Assembly (NCBI GenBank): GCA_958299035.1
Contig: CATQJL010000305.1
Coordinates: 58,482,486 to 58,546,485, forward strand
Source of the DNA: Cylicocyclus nassatus
Lineage: Eukaryota > Nematoda > Chromadorea > Rhabditida > Strongylidae
Direction of reading: 5' to 3'
Length of the DNA stretch: 64,000 bases
The notes below the pieces were generated by a model. It did no database searches and was not told the DNA's origin. It saw only the letters and a list, made by a program, of their open reading frames with translations. The position numbers and the translations under genes were made by a program. Shown one piece after another: positions 45,864-56,893 of the stretch; position 1 is the first letter of the stretch, and each line of letters starts with the position of its first letter.

Positions 45864-46238
45864 CAGTGGCGGTCCGAGAAATTTTTTTCGGGGGGGGGGG
45901 GGGGGCGCGACAAAAATTTTTTTCTAAAAAAGGTGCGTGGCGTTAGCCACGCACCCCGAAAAAATTTTTGGGGTGCTTCTCAAAATTTTTGCGGGTCCTC
46001 GACCCCTAAAATCTGGAAAAAGGGGGCGTGGCGTCAGCCACGCCCCCGAAAAAATTTTTTTATAAGGCTAAAATGAATTTTTAAAAAATTTTAAAAATTA
46101 TTTTAATTATTTTTAAGTGCAAGCAAGTCGTTTGCACATTTTTACAACCCATATAGGTAAGTTTCAAAAATTTCGCGACCCATTCTCGGGGGGGGGCGCG
46201 CGCCCCCCCCCCGCCCCCCCCCCCTCGGTCCGCCACTG
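45864..46238. mobile_element. hAT-type MITE, 375 bp, 8-bp TSD
   Basis: CAGTGGCGGTCCGAG at the left is the inverse of CTCGGTCCGCCACTG at the right, and the flanks are the exact 8-bp duplication CTTTTCAT (45856-45863, 46239-46246). CAGNGGCGG termini with 8-bp duplications are the hAT signature. The inside has long G and C runs and two GTGGCGT-A/C-AGCCACGC hairpins. It has no transposase. Confidence 0.93.
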
Positions 46239-46601
46239 CTTTTCATGTATATTGAGATAATCCTGCACAGACAGGCAAATTCTTAAGTACCATCTCGCTT
46301 CTATGCATGCTGATGTCCAAAGATGCGCTGAAAATCACGATAAAACCAGCATATTTCGTAATGCATGAAAACTACCCTACAATTAATAAGGATGATGCAG
46401 ACCACATTGCCTTTGCAATAAAATTTGCATCTACCGAAAAAGATCAATGAAAATAGATTTGTTTGGAGGAAAGTTATGCAAGTGGCCAAGAACTTTCTTA
46501 CAACCTAAGATTACCACGAGTAAGAAGAGCAAAAGGAACGTTCTTGAGGTTTGCTTAGAATCAAACTAGAAACGAAATTTTTTATTGTGAATGCCTAGAC
46601 A

Positions 46602-46943
46602 CTACCACATAATAACAATAATAATAACAATTCTTTCAAAAAAAAACAAGCACCGCTTCGGAACAACCCAAAAAGTTACCATGGCCCACTCCATCTGTCC
46701 AAAAAAATAAACTTTGTGAGTTAAAGCAATCACATCGAATAAATGAAGCGAACCAGAAAAATACTCAAAACACATGGCTTGGGTCACGTCAGCTCCCAAG
46801 AGATTCTTTAGCCTCTTCGGCGAAAAAAGTCCAAGTACTACCATTACCACATACGTAAATGCAAATCCACCAATATAGAAACAAAATAAAGGACAGAAAG
46901 AAATAACGGTGTCTTCACTACCCTCTGTGGACATGCCGATCAT
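46602..46943 (-). CDS. Possible exon of a multi-pass membrane protein
   Basis: The frame encodes one long hydrophobic stretch (VISFCPLFCFYIGGFAFTYV and beyond), a loop with FSPKRLKNLLGADVTQAM, and a second hydrophobic region containing EYFSGSLHLFDVIALTHK. The last part loosely recalls the segment of TMEM26 proteins that precedes their later membrane spans, but I cannot confirm it. A good donor (ATG/GTAACT) lies after the second region. Another open frame at 47123-47356 (-) might be an upstream exon. No complete gene model could be built; it may be chance or a pseudogene. Confidence 0.28.
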   Translation of the reverse strand: MIGMSTEGSEDTVISFCPLFCFYIGGFAFTYVVMVVLGLFSPKRLKNLLGADVTQAMCFEYFSGSLHLFDVIALTHKVYFFGQMEWAMVTFWVVPKRCLFFFERIVIIIVIMW

Positions 46944-47455
46944 TCTAGTTCATAATCGAAGAGCCTGAATGTTCGAGGATCTACGAATATCAAGTCAGTG
47001 CTTCAATTCTACCAATCACTAGTACCACCCTCAGAAGATTTTTTGACCCGAAGAGAAGGAAGAACCCTCTAACGGTCATAACCACTGTCGGCAAATGTCA
47101 GTGACTCAGACCTAAACCACTCTTAACGATACATAAAGCATGCTTTGTTTATAAGATACTCAGATGCTGATAATCCCGCTCTTCTGAAGCTAAAGTATGC
47201 ATAGAAAAATCCTATTCCTATGATTCCGCTCTTAATCAGATATTTTTCCGAATCAACGCTGTCAAATCCCACGCTCACCATTGGCAGCTCTCTTTTGCAA
47301 TTTACAATTCGAAACAGGAAAATAATGCAGCACTCGGCATTACTTGCCACATACAAACTTATCTAATGACACATCACTGAAGAATTAAGACAGCAGAGTA
47401 TTTTAGAAGTAGACCACGGCTATTGTTTTGCGTACGCTGCAAAAATATCTTAGGG

Positions 47456-47936
47456 AGGCCTTACAGGGGAAGGATACTTGGATGCCGTGGCCATTCATAA
47501 TGATTTGTATACCAAAAAATGCCTTTTGAATGCTGGTTCGTAGACTGTCTTTCATATCTGCGAAACGATAATCTGAATGGAGTTATGATTTTTTTCATTA
47601 AAAAAAATTGCGTTCCTGCGGAGGGTCAAAATCATCAATAAAAAATTTTTTTCTCCTTTCCAAATGCTGAGTATGATCCAGATAGTCTAAATAAATATTA
47701 TTACGTCTAAAATTTTCTTCAGTAGCATCAAACGGTAGGCTAGATCAAATCTGGTGATTTTTACTATACAAAAGTAGGCTAAATTTTCAAGGAAAAAAGT
47801 TCATAACTTTCTTCAAAAGATCGTTTCGCAGATTTCGAGCACAGACTCAGAATCTGCATTCGAAGGCGCATTTTTTGGTATACAAATCATTAGGAATGGC
47901 CGCGGCATCCAACTATCCTCCCCTTGTTAGACCTCG
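47456..47936. repeat. Foldback element, about 480 bp
   Basis: GGCCTTACAGGGGAAGGATA and GGATGCCGTGGCCATTC are answered by GGCCGCGGCATCCAACTATCC and CCCTTGTTAGACC. CCAAAAAATGCCTTTTGAATG pairs with CATTCGAAGGCGCATTTTTTGG inside. No coding capacity is seen. Confidence 0.8.
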
Positions 47937-47995
47937 CTCGAACCTGCTAGATCCCGCCTGAGCCCGTCCGTACCCGACCAAAGCAACAGTTAAAG

Positions 47996-48357
47996 GCAGC
48001 TTCCAGGCAGATCTGGACCTATGGAGATCTCAGTTGCAGGGTAATCTTGAAGCTCTAACTAAAACACTGTGCCCAAGCGGCAACTCAAATGGTGAGCTTA
48101 CAGTTGAGATATTCGCCTCCAAACTGGACCCTGGGATACTCGCATAGATTCATGGCGCGACAATCAGTTTCGAGCGAGGACCATGCGTGTCGCGCCACGA
48201 ATCCATGCGAATACGATCCCGGGTCCAGTTTGGAGGCGAATATCTCAACTGTGAGTTCACCATTTGAGCTGCCTTTTGAGCAGTGTCTTAGTTAGAGCCC
48301 CAAAATTACTTTCTACATCAGAACCCCTTATGTACAAATTTGCCTGAACACTGCCTT
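47996..48357. repeat. Foldback element with TTAA flanks and AGGCAG termini
   Basis: TTAA at 47992-47995 precedes AGGCAGCTTCCAGGC, and the right end reads CACTGCCTTTAA. The core is a near-perfect palindrome: GATATTCGCCTCCAAACTGG and CGCATAGATTCATGGCGCGAC are answered by their inverses around a loop near 48168. Confidence 0.85.
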
Positions 48358-48389
48358 TAAGAGCTACAATTGAGCTGTAACTATATACC

Positions 48390-48395
48390 TTTATT
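48390..48395 (-). promoter_or_regulatory. Putative polyadenylation signal of the SLC35C1 gene
   Basis: AATAAA on the minus strand, about 105 nt after the proposed stop at 48500. It is the first canonical signal downstream. Confidence 0.45.
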
Positions 48396-48499
48396 TCAGT
48401 GCTCTAAGCATTGTCCAGGCATGTCTTTTTGTTTTCTTCTATCGGCGGCTTCGCGCGGGTTTAGCCGGTTCACTTATTGAAGCCTTCTTATGTCTCATA

Positions 48500-51400
48500 C
48501 TAATCTTTTTTCAAAAAGTTTACGCTCTTAGAAGATTCGAACCGTGTTTTTACTGCCTTGAATAACAAGAATTCGAGCCTTTTGCCACTTATCAGGTAAC
48601 AATGCATCTATGCAACAACATACCTTCTTGTCCATCTCTTGTTTCCTCACGTAAGTATATGCAGCAGATCCAAACAAGACGATTACATTGCTGACCCACC
48701 TGAAAAGCAGTATTGAGCAAGAAGAACAAAATGTCCACGATGTACTCCAAAACGCTACAACTAATAGTTCAAGATCTTGCAGATCCATTGAGATGTTGAA
48801 TTATCACAACTGTCACGACCCACATTCAACCCGAAGTGAAACAGGGGTAAAGAAGATTTCAGTGGCATGTGGCTTTCAAAAGAGCTGGCTTGTTACATTT
48901 TCAACTTTATCTACCAGGTACCTCCAGTTAGTTTTATCGTTCTAAATATGGTGAAACTAAAAGTGCTTGGGAGGACGATAAAAAGGTGCAGTTTGCACCA
49001 TAGTAAAGTATAAAATACGTGTTTTCAGCTATTAGCTTTGAGTTAGGTTGCTAACTTCCTTTCGAAAAAAGCGAATTTTTCACATTTCGCACGCTCTGAG
49101 GCACAGTTCCATTCGGCGCGTGTAGATTCGTAAAAACAACGGGTAAACCAAGGAACTAAGACAAGTTCCCAAAAGATTCCCCAATGCGCAAAAACAAAAC
49201 AAATACAGAAAGTTTGTGCGAACGGAATATGCATGAGCTCTTACTCGTGAATTTCGCCAAACTACTGATGAATTTCGCTGTCTCCCTAATTGAACTTGAT
49301 GTAAGCTTAACGCACAATCAGCTATTCCTATCTTGCCTAGCGAATCAAAAAGTGTGTTTTTTTTGCGACCAAACCAAGGATGGCTGAATCTTAATCTAGT
49401 TTTGCGAAGATTTTATATATAACTGCAAACTCAGCTACGCTATTGCACAGCAAGGGGGTTTTTTCTAAAAAAAGTACATTAGATGTTTTACTGATTGTTT
49501 TCGAGAACCAAGTGGTGAAATACTTGCCACATGAACGTTTTGACTTCTGAAAAATATATGACTGCCATCACTGTTTGAGCTGCCGCCTTCGCAGTCCCCG
49601 ATATGTTGTGAGTAAGTGCTGAAGTAGCCTGAAATCATGAAACCAAATTAGAGCAAAAAGTTAAACTTTAAAAAGCTCCATAAGGAAGATTTTGAGGCTA
49701 TCAAGAAAGAATTCTCAACCTGAATTTGCCATCCAGTAACATATCCCATGGCAAAACCAAAAACTCCAGATAAGCACATCCACATCCAAAACAACAGATT
49801 GAAAAGACGTGGGAAGTATATCACTTCACCCAGTTCTCCGCTGAACTCTCAGGAATCAATAGTGTATCCACAACCGCTGCAGAGTGACTTACAAAAATAA
49901 CATGAGTGGTAGGAATAAGACCATTGCATTCAGATTATTGTACATAGTCAACCGCCAAATGGAGTCACCAACGATAGGGAGTGTACTGAAACAAGATAGG
50001 TAAAACTTTTTGCTCGTGCCTTCATGTCTAAACCTAACATTATGCTGAATGTATACGTTCTGTAGCCTTCTTGCTCTCTCTTACGAGGGAAGAACATTAC
50101 CCACTCGCTCCTCGCACGCTTCTACCCGCGAGCAACAACAACAACAATTAACGGACTTCCCTCCATGATTCTAAAAAGCTCCTTTCCCTATCAGAACCAC
50201 TTCCTCCGACTGTGCGCCTTATTGCACGTTTAAGTACTCAACTTTACGCGATTCTTTGCAGGCAGTGGCGGTCTCACGATTTCACTTCAGAAGAGGGGGG
50301 GGGGGTCAGAAATTTTTCTAGAATAAGTGTGCGTATCGTAGGCCACGCACTCCGAAAACGTTTTGGGATGCTGCTTAAGACGGGCCAATATTCCCGAAAC
50401 TCGAAAGAAAAGGAGGCATAGCAACAGCCACGTCCCAAACTTTCAGGCAAATTAGTTTTAAAAAAATTTCAAATTTATTTTGATTTTTACAAGCATAAGT
50501 CACTTGCACATTTTCATCACTCATGTAAGTAACTTTCAAAAAAAATCGCAATCCATTTTAGAGGGAAAAGCGCCCACCCCCCAATCCGCCAGTACTTGTA
50601 CAGTAACACACCAACGGCCTGAAAACCTGCACACCATTGCTGAGAGACTGGAAGGCTGCGATCAGACAAGTAGCGAACGAGGAGCTACATCGTCGGAGGC
50701 AAAGTTGGAGCAGAAATCCGCGCTCATACGCGCTAAGGCTCCATCACAGTATAGCGCAATTGTGTGCCAGAAAAAAAATAGTCAAGTTGCATACGCACAA
50801 CAACTATGCGACAGTTTCCACTTTTTCGTCAAGGCTGAAAATCTTTCGGATCGCACCAAAACGGTTCTCCCCAGGACAGCCCAATGGTGCCGTCCAAAAT
50901 TTGCAGGTTTGATAGGGAATCTCTTCGATAGATGCAGCGCGCTACTCTTCTTATATGATTTATCAAACACAGCGTCAAAAAAGACTCAAAGACTCAAGTT
51001 TTTCAACCGAAAGAAAGGAAAAGTCACTGCAGCAACGGAAAAAAATCATCCGTTCTATGATATGACGCCATGTAACTACGAAATGAATAACCTTGGGCTT
51101 GAAAGAAATTTTGAATCTGAGAAAGTACTGCCAAAAGGGAAGAAGAAAGATCAAATGCACTCATTCACGTACCTTTGGGTATAAATGGCGTTCAGCGCAA
51201 CGCACAGAGATGCTAGCACACCGTAAATGACACCCATCACAGAAAGAGTTCCTAAAAATGAATAATAAGCTCGTAAAACAACAGGAGTGCTGTATTTGGG
51301 CGAGCCCACTATTGATGTTGATTTAGTCATGGTTACATCGTAGTAGCGATCAATTTCTGACAGCTTTTCATTTCAGTTCATAGACAGAGAAAATAAGCAA

Positions 51401-54400
51401 GTAGCATGCAGGCTACCATGATTCCCCTTCTAATCCAGATTAAAGTAATCAGAAGGTTAACATCTTTGGTTCGTGATCACATAGCGCAGTGAAAGCAGCT
51501 CTTATTTTGTAAGACAACAATATTGCAATGCTTTTACATGGAATGAAGGATAAAAAGGTCTCTAAGGAAAACCTTAGGGAAGCTTGCAACTTAGGTAAAG
51601 TTCTGAAGAAGTTGAAAGCTGGAAAAAGAGCATCATGGCTCACTCACCGGACGCATCTTCTTGATCCACGCCAAGAAGAAATCCCGCAATGATGACGAAA
51701 CAACAACCTATGGCTCTTGCGGACGTCTTTTGTCCCAAGATCAGATAAGTGCACATCTAAATTTTGAAAAAGGCATACAGATCCAGGTAATGATCGTATC
51801 CAAAATTTTGTGAGAGATACGAAAAACTGTGACTTTAAACGAACTGATGTTAATCCGCCGCATAATGGCATTCAACAAACAGATAAACGCGCTAGGGCAC
51901 GCTACACGGTAGCAAACATGAAAAAAATTTTTGGCATGAACATAGTCCAAATAGAACGCGTGACACTGCATCAAAGTAAGTACTCTTGAAGTTCGGCCGA
52001 CAAGACAAGCGAGAGACTCTTTAAAGGCACCGTTCACCCAGATCGAGGTTAATGAGATTTTGATGCTATAGTCGTTTTCATCCCGGATTAGGCGAAACAT
52101 TCTGCGTGGAGCAACGCGTGCGCATCGCTGGAGGTTTCGCGAGCGCATAGCGCTGGCACTTTGCCAAGCAAAGACTGAGGATAATGAAGAGACGCAGACT
52201 TGGGTTTTCAGCGCGATATGACACTGTAGCTGCGAAACGGCGCCGTTGCGAGGCGGACGCCCGCCAATCCAATTTCCGCCTAAAGCGGGTCGAAACTTGC
52301 TGTATATAGTAGAGGGTCTTCTAACTAAACCATCGCCCAAATCTCGTTGCAAAGATGAATTCCGAAGCGAGAAAACCGTTTCAGAAGGTTACGCTGACTC
52401 CGCCCATCAAAGTGGGTGGTCTGAAGACAATAAGTGCAACTTGGGCTCTAATGTAAGATTTGTCGTAAACTCGCCTTTCACTATTATCAACGAATTCGCG
52501 ATACCCTGATAAATTTCTGTCTCCCTTAAGTCCGATTTTCGACTTTGATCTTTAGACCACACATGTTGATGGGTGGAGTCAGCGTGAACTTCTGGAGCGG
52601 TTTTCTCGCTTCGGAACATCTTTTGCGGCGAGATTTGGGCGATGGCTTAGTGAGGAGACCCTCTATTACATAGCATCAAAATCTCATCAACCCCGATTTG
52701 GCTGGACGGTGCTTTTAAGGCTTTCCGGCTCTAACAGCCGTGGTTGCAGGCTGCAACATCCGTGGTCTGCACATCATTTTGAAATCAACGATGGAATCTT
52801 TTTCCAATTGTCTGTGATAAGGAGTGTGCTGAATACAGTGAAGAAGTAGCTTTTTATGCTTCGAATAGCGATGAGCTTTTTGCTTTGAGCTAGAGAGAAA
52901 ATGCTCTATGCCAGCAAACTATTCAGGATTGTCCAAAGAGGCAAAAAAGGTTTCCGAAAAGAGTTCTGAAAACTGGGGGGTGGACAAAGCAAGAAAACGT
53001 GATGTCGCGAAGACAGTGAAGAAGCGGCGGTTCCGCTCTAATTGCAGCTGCGGCAGGCGCGTTTTTTATAGAACCTTTTTAGAAGGCTATTTGCCACAGG
53101 AAAAATCTGTACTATAATAAATTGAAAAGAAGAAGAATAAAAATGTTTCAGTATCTTACCACATTGAACACAGTTGTTAAGCACCGTCCAACATAATAGA
53201 AAGAAACACCGACGTATTTGAGGCATAAGTTATTGAAAGAGATCATGGCAACGAAGACGATAGATAGAGGTAACACCTGTAAAGGTAGTGATATACACAA
53301 ATAATAGCCGAGGTGCACAACTACCTTACCTCTCTACTGAGCTTCGCATCGACACTCATCCTGGGAAAGTTGATGGTGTTTGGGAAGCTTTTTGATAAAA
53401 AGGATAGGGAGAAGCACAATATAACAGTAACAACACATTGAAACCAAGTGACAAAAAGAGGGGCATTAAGCTAAATGGTGACTTGATCTGTGAAAGAAAA
53501 ATTGATGGAAGCTCACCTTAAGATCGTCGCTACTCAACAGATATTTATTGAGAAATACGAGGCCGATGGAGCAAGTCCTGAAACGGAGTTACATTCATAA
53601 ATAACGAGACATGGAGTTATTGACAAGTCCTGAAAGCCTGCGCAACATCAAAAGGCATTGATACAACAGAGTGGATTTTATTGGCTGATACCATATGAAC
53701 CGAAAAATGGAGCCGCAAAGCGCCTGTAAAAATGCGGCTATACTTATGCTGCATACGGCGAGCAGACGCGATCCGGTACGCTAAACCACGAGATGCACGC
53801 GATATTAGGATCAATGCAGCACAATTCTGAAGGAAATTCTGGTGTTTATAAAGGTATATAACGACGCACGCAATCTAACCAGCGGAGGGTGCATCCCGCC
53901 AAATTCGGGTCCGATCACCGGAACATGTCGTACCTCAATGAACTACTTAGTATTAGTTTTCTTTTTATTTATACTTTGTTTTATTCCCACTATTGCTAGT
54001 TGGTTTCGGCGGGGTTTGGCGGTATTTCAGCAAGATTAGATAAAGATCCACGATAAAGCAAGCGTGGCATGTAAGTGAGCGGCTATTCTCACAACCATCA
54101 TGTCAGGCCTCGGGCACAGTTCACGCGATTTCATTGCCACGATTCTTCCATGCAGACAAACAGTTACGAGACCATTGCATCCCGATCAACCTGCATTTTG
54201 GTTGTGATAGTTAGTCACAACTGGTCGTGTTGGAGAACTATCACAGCCTGCAAAATTATCGGCGTGCAGTAGACTCGTAACTGTTTGTTTTGCTGGAAGA
54301 ATCGTGGCGATGAAATCGCGTGAACTCTGCCCGAGGCCTCAAGGTACAAATAAAATGGGAACTAATAGTGACCAATCTTCGGAAATACGGCATGCTCGAA

Positions 54401-55436
54401 TGAACAGTTATACTTGAATCGAAATCCCTCCGCTCGCTGAATTGCGGCTTAGAGTTCCTTGAAAGAGGAAGGAGGAAGTCGAGAAAGCTTGCTAAACACA
54501 CTGCCATTTTATGGAGAAATTAGATGATCCTTGTGTTTACGATGATTGAAGACAAGAAGATTAGTCGCGTAGCAAATATATCACAACAGAAATTCAAAGT
54601 GATTTGCATACAAACTGTAATTTTGTCGGGAAAATCGAGATTCGAGAGATCAAAAACGCACAATGTATCTAGGCATGCGCGGCGCTCAAGTATTGTAATC
54701 CACCCTCCCCCCCCCCCACCCTCTTGCTTTCTGCGCATGTCTTAGCGGGCGAGATAACGCAATAGAAAACTCGAAATTTTGTGAGCGAAGTGGTGGATAT
54801 GGAGAAATCCAGTTAACACGTTTCGGACCGGTGCTCTTCTTGACGTTTACAGGAGGTTTTCTTTTAGTCCAAAGTTATCAAGTCGAAGGCCTAAGCTTCT
54901 ACTTTTTACATGACTTTGTAGAGTTGTGCCGCCGATATTTGTTTAGGAGATATGAGCACAAATCGAACAACAGTTGCAACGAAGTGCGGCAACGCGAATA
55001 TATTGAAGCAAAGAAACGACGTCGCACCGTCTCTCCTTCTCAGGTGACAAAATTCAAACACTTCGAATTCACTCAGAACTTTGGGTATGGAGGTTTTCCG
55101 ACATGATCATTACAGATGTAGCACACAGTCTTCAAAATAAGGTCCCTTTGTTAGCTAACGGTTGAACGAACACTCTTTTTCGCCGCGCGCGATTTCGCGG
55201 TCCGAAACGTGTTAAGACGATTTTTTGAGAAATTAGACCGCAAAGTGCTTCCATAATCATGTAAACGCATCAGTGATTCATCTAGAATTCATGCTTGGGG
55301 AGCACTGCAGAAAGAAAACAAATGATAACGTTGAAAATAGTGAGATATAAAGTGCAGCGACTCACCAGTACGCAGAAACGGCTGCAACAACTTTCAAATA
55401 ACGTTCATATCTAGTTAGTTCACGCTCCTCTGACAT
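48500..55436 (-). CDS. SLC35C1: GDP-fucose transporter, Golgi (SLC35C1 family)
   Basis: Eleven exons join in frame to 341 residues: 55436-55366, 53577-53517, 53470-53330, 53276-53160, 51756-51648, 51251-51173, 49985-49893, 49840-49720, 49628-49528, 48699-48624, 48556-48500. The product matches SLC35C1 along its length: [47 protein letters not shown] then [57 protein letters not shown] and [19 protein letters not shown]. The family imports GDP-fucose into the Golgi lumen for fucosylation, in exchange for GMP. The start is 3 nt after TTTGTTTTAG, a likely trans-splice site. Intron 9 has a GC donor (GTG/GCAAGT). Four introns-worth of MITEs are present. The last exon is short and is the least certain. 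It lies about 230 nt downstream of another minus-strand gene. Confidence 0.95.
50263..50593. mobile_element. hAT-type MITE, copy 2 (diverged), in SLC35C1 intron 6
   Basis: CAGTGGCGGTCTCACGA at the left, a G-run, GTAGGCCACGCACTCCG and a C-rich right end CCCCCCAATCCGCCAG align with the element at 45864-46238. The right terminus is altered and no clear 8-bp duplication remains. The 234-codon ORF overlapping its right side (50480-51184) is not supported. Confidence 0.75.
52025..52714. repeat. Foldback MITE with AAGGCACCGTTCACCC termini, in SLC35C1 intron 4
   Basis: TTAAAGGCACCGTTCACCCA and GAGATTTTGATGCTATA on the left are answered by TAGCATCAAAATCTCATCAA and GGACGGTGCTTTTAA on the right. A second symmetrical core around 52390-52610 pairs GAAGCGAGAAAACCG with CGGTTTTCTCGCTTC. 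The terminus matches 15614. Confidence 0.8.
54106..54338. repeat. MITE, GGCCTCGG family, copy 3, in SLC35C1 intron 1
   Basis: GGCCTCGGGCACAGTTCACG and CGTGAACTCTGCCCGAGGCC are inverses, flanked by TCA (54103-54105, 54339-54341). Inside, GATTTCATTGCCACGATTCT pairs with its inverse, and GGTTGTGATAG is shared with copies 1 and 2. Confidence 0.88.
54817..55211. mobile_element. TTAA-flanked element, 395 bp, in SLC35C1 intron 1
   Basis: CACGTTTCGGACCG and CGGTCCGAAACGTG are exact 14-bp inverted termini, each bordered by TTAA (54813-54816, 55212-55215). The interior is not palindromic and holds a 91-codon plus-strand ORF (54831-55106) rich in basic residues ([14 protein letters not shown]) that ends inside the element. 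It could be a deletion derivative of a piggyBac-type transposon, though I see no catalytic motif. Confidence 0.78.
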
Positions 55437-55439
55437 CTC

Positions 55440-55672
55440 CTAAAACAAAATGCCACTGTAAATACGAAGCTTTAAGCCTATTCAAGGATTTCAAGACTGG
55501 ACGAACTTCACAGCTGTATGTATCATGATCGCACTTACAGGTGACAGCGCAGATAAAAAAGTTTCAGGAGTGATTATGTCAGAAAATATGATTCACAGAT
55601 AGCAAGTAAATGGTCTTCAACACCTTGCCTTCTATTGTGCAGAAACGGATGTTTTTTAAGATTTTGTCGCTA
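55440..55672 (-). promoter_or_regulatory. Intergenic spacer of a putative two-gene operon
   Basis: On the minus strand this 233-nt spacer runs from the stop of the 56248-55673 gene to the acceptor TTTGTTTTAG of SLC35C1. Its length fits nematode operon spacers, where a downstream mRNA receives an SL2-type leader. I see no AATAAA in it. Confidence 0.45.
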
Positions 55673-56248
55673 TCAAACTATATGAACTCCCTGAGGTGTA
55701 AATGCTAACAACAATGAGTGAATTTGAGCACAAGCGAGAAATTGCTTTAGCCACGCTGGCGTCGATGGTGCGACAAGCGGCGATAGGGCGTACATCGCCA
55801 ATCTCGACTCGGAATCAGCTGTGAGACCAATCCAAGAAAACTAGACATCGACCAGGGATTCAATTTCAAACTTCTCGTACCTCTGAAGTTGGTGTCGGCG
55901 ATATCAGTATTGGTTGCGAGACAGAAGAAGCCGAGTCCTTTATAGGCCCCGACATTTCTCTGAAGTAGTGGGTGCATAAAATAGTATCTAGCTGTGTCCC
56001 ATGTGGCAACGAAAATATTGTTCACGAGAATTTCATATGAGTTGGCATTGATTGCCTGGGAGAAGCCTACGTTGATGTGAAGGCCTATTAATGTGCACTG
56101 CGATGTCACACCGAGACAAACATGGGCGATGAGTTGCAAAACTGCAGGACTATACAAGGCATGCATAAACAACGAACTCACCAGCGAGTGCGGGACGAGC
56201 GTGGCAGCAGTAGAATCGGCGAAACGCCCTCCAAAAAACTGCGGCCAT
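55673..56248 (-). CDS. Unrecognised protein, three exons, 157 residues
   Basis: Exons 56248-56182, 56141-55881 and 55818-55673 join with matching phases and introns of only 40 and 62 nt. The product starts MAAVFWRAFRRFYCCHARPA, has a hydrophobic segment (VLQLIAHVCLGVTSQCTLIG), a central part with YEILVNNIFVATWDTARYYF and YKGLGFFCLATNTDIADTNF, and a final part with SRLAMYALSPLVAPSTPAWL. The ATG directly follows TTTCAG, so it is either a trans-spliced first exon or an internal exon of a longer gene. I recognise no family; the N-terminal 30 residues faintly recall MPV17/PXMP2 proteins but the rest does not. Its position just ahead of SLC35C1 on the same strand suggests co-transcription. Confidence 0.6.
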
Positions 56249-56369
56249 CTGAAATGTGACGTGGCTACGACGAAGTGGTCGTTCTCTCGTGGCTCTTGGG
56301 TGCACTGCGTGGAATGCATACCTCATAACCAAGGTCAAACATGGGTACTGGGAGTGGTCGTAGTCTGGA

Positions 56370-56400
56370 GTGGCTGTGAGGGGGGGGGGGGAGGAGGGTC
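56370..56400. repeat. G-rich tract
   Basis: A run of about 12 G interrupted by A. It generates spurious Gly-rich and Pro-rich ORFs on the two strands. Confidence 0.6.
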
Positions 56401-56599
56401 TTGAGGAAAAGCGTCACTTCCTGTCTTCAACTCAAAAGGGTCGAAGGGCCGGACTTTTTTATCACAAGGAGTACCGATTTGTGCCACACAGGGGCAAAAC
56501 ACAAGGTGAGGCGCGAGAACAATCAATCTTTAAAAGAAGCAGGCCTTGGCTGCAGTAGAGATTATGCAGCAAACATTAATTCTGTGCGCCTTTTGTAGC

Positions 56600-56893
56600 T
56601 GAACGAAGCCCTTCAACTTCAGGCAAACAATCAAAATTGGATTTTGGTTCCACAAATATGAACTTAAAGTTGCCAAACTTTGAAGATTCAAATTTCGAAA
56701 ATTCAAGAATTCAAATTTTCAAATTTGAATTTAGATTTCAAGAATTCAAATTTTCAAATTTGAATTCGAACTCGGCATCTACTCGCGATGCATGGAGACT
56801 GACTCTTGATGGAGGAACTCCACTTGTATTAATGAGACGACTCTATTGCGAAGCAGCTATAACCCCTTATGCGTGCGGCCCCTCATGTCCCCC
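56600..56893 (+). repeat. Unit of a dispersed repeat, interrupted by the LTR element
   Basis: The block with CTTCAACTTCAGGCAAACAA, ATGAACTTAAAGTTGCCAAA and GACTGACTCT recurs in order at about 60068-60255, on the other side of the LTR retrotransposon. This copy carries an extra expansion of the AATTCAAATTTTCAAATTTG palindromic phrase. Confidence 0.65.

Noticed and set aside
50480..51184. 234-codon plus-strand ORF
   Set aside because: It overlaps the right half of a hAT MITE and, on the opposite strand, a conserved SLC35C1 exon (51173-51251); its sequence has no domain and shifts from repeat to intron.
51741..52352. 203-codon minus-strand ORF
   Set aside because: It spans the terminus of the 52-kb foldback MITE and only overlaps the intron edge of SLC35C1 exon 5 in a different frame.
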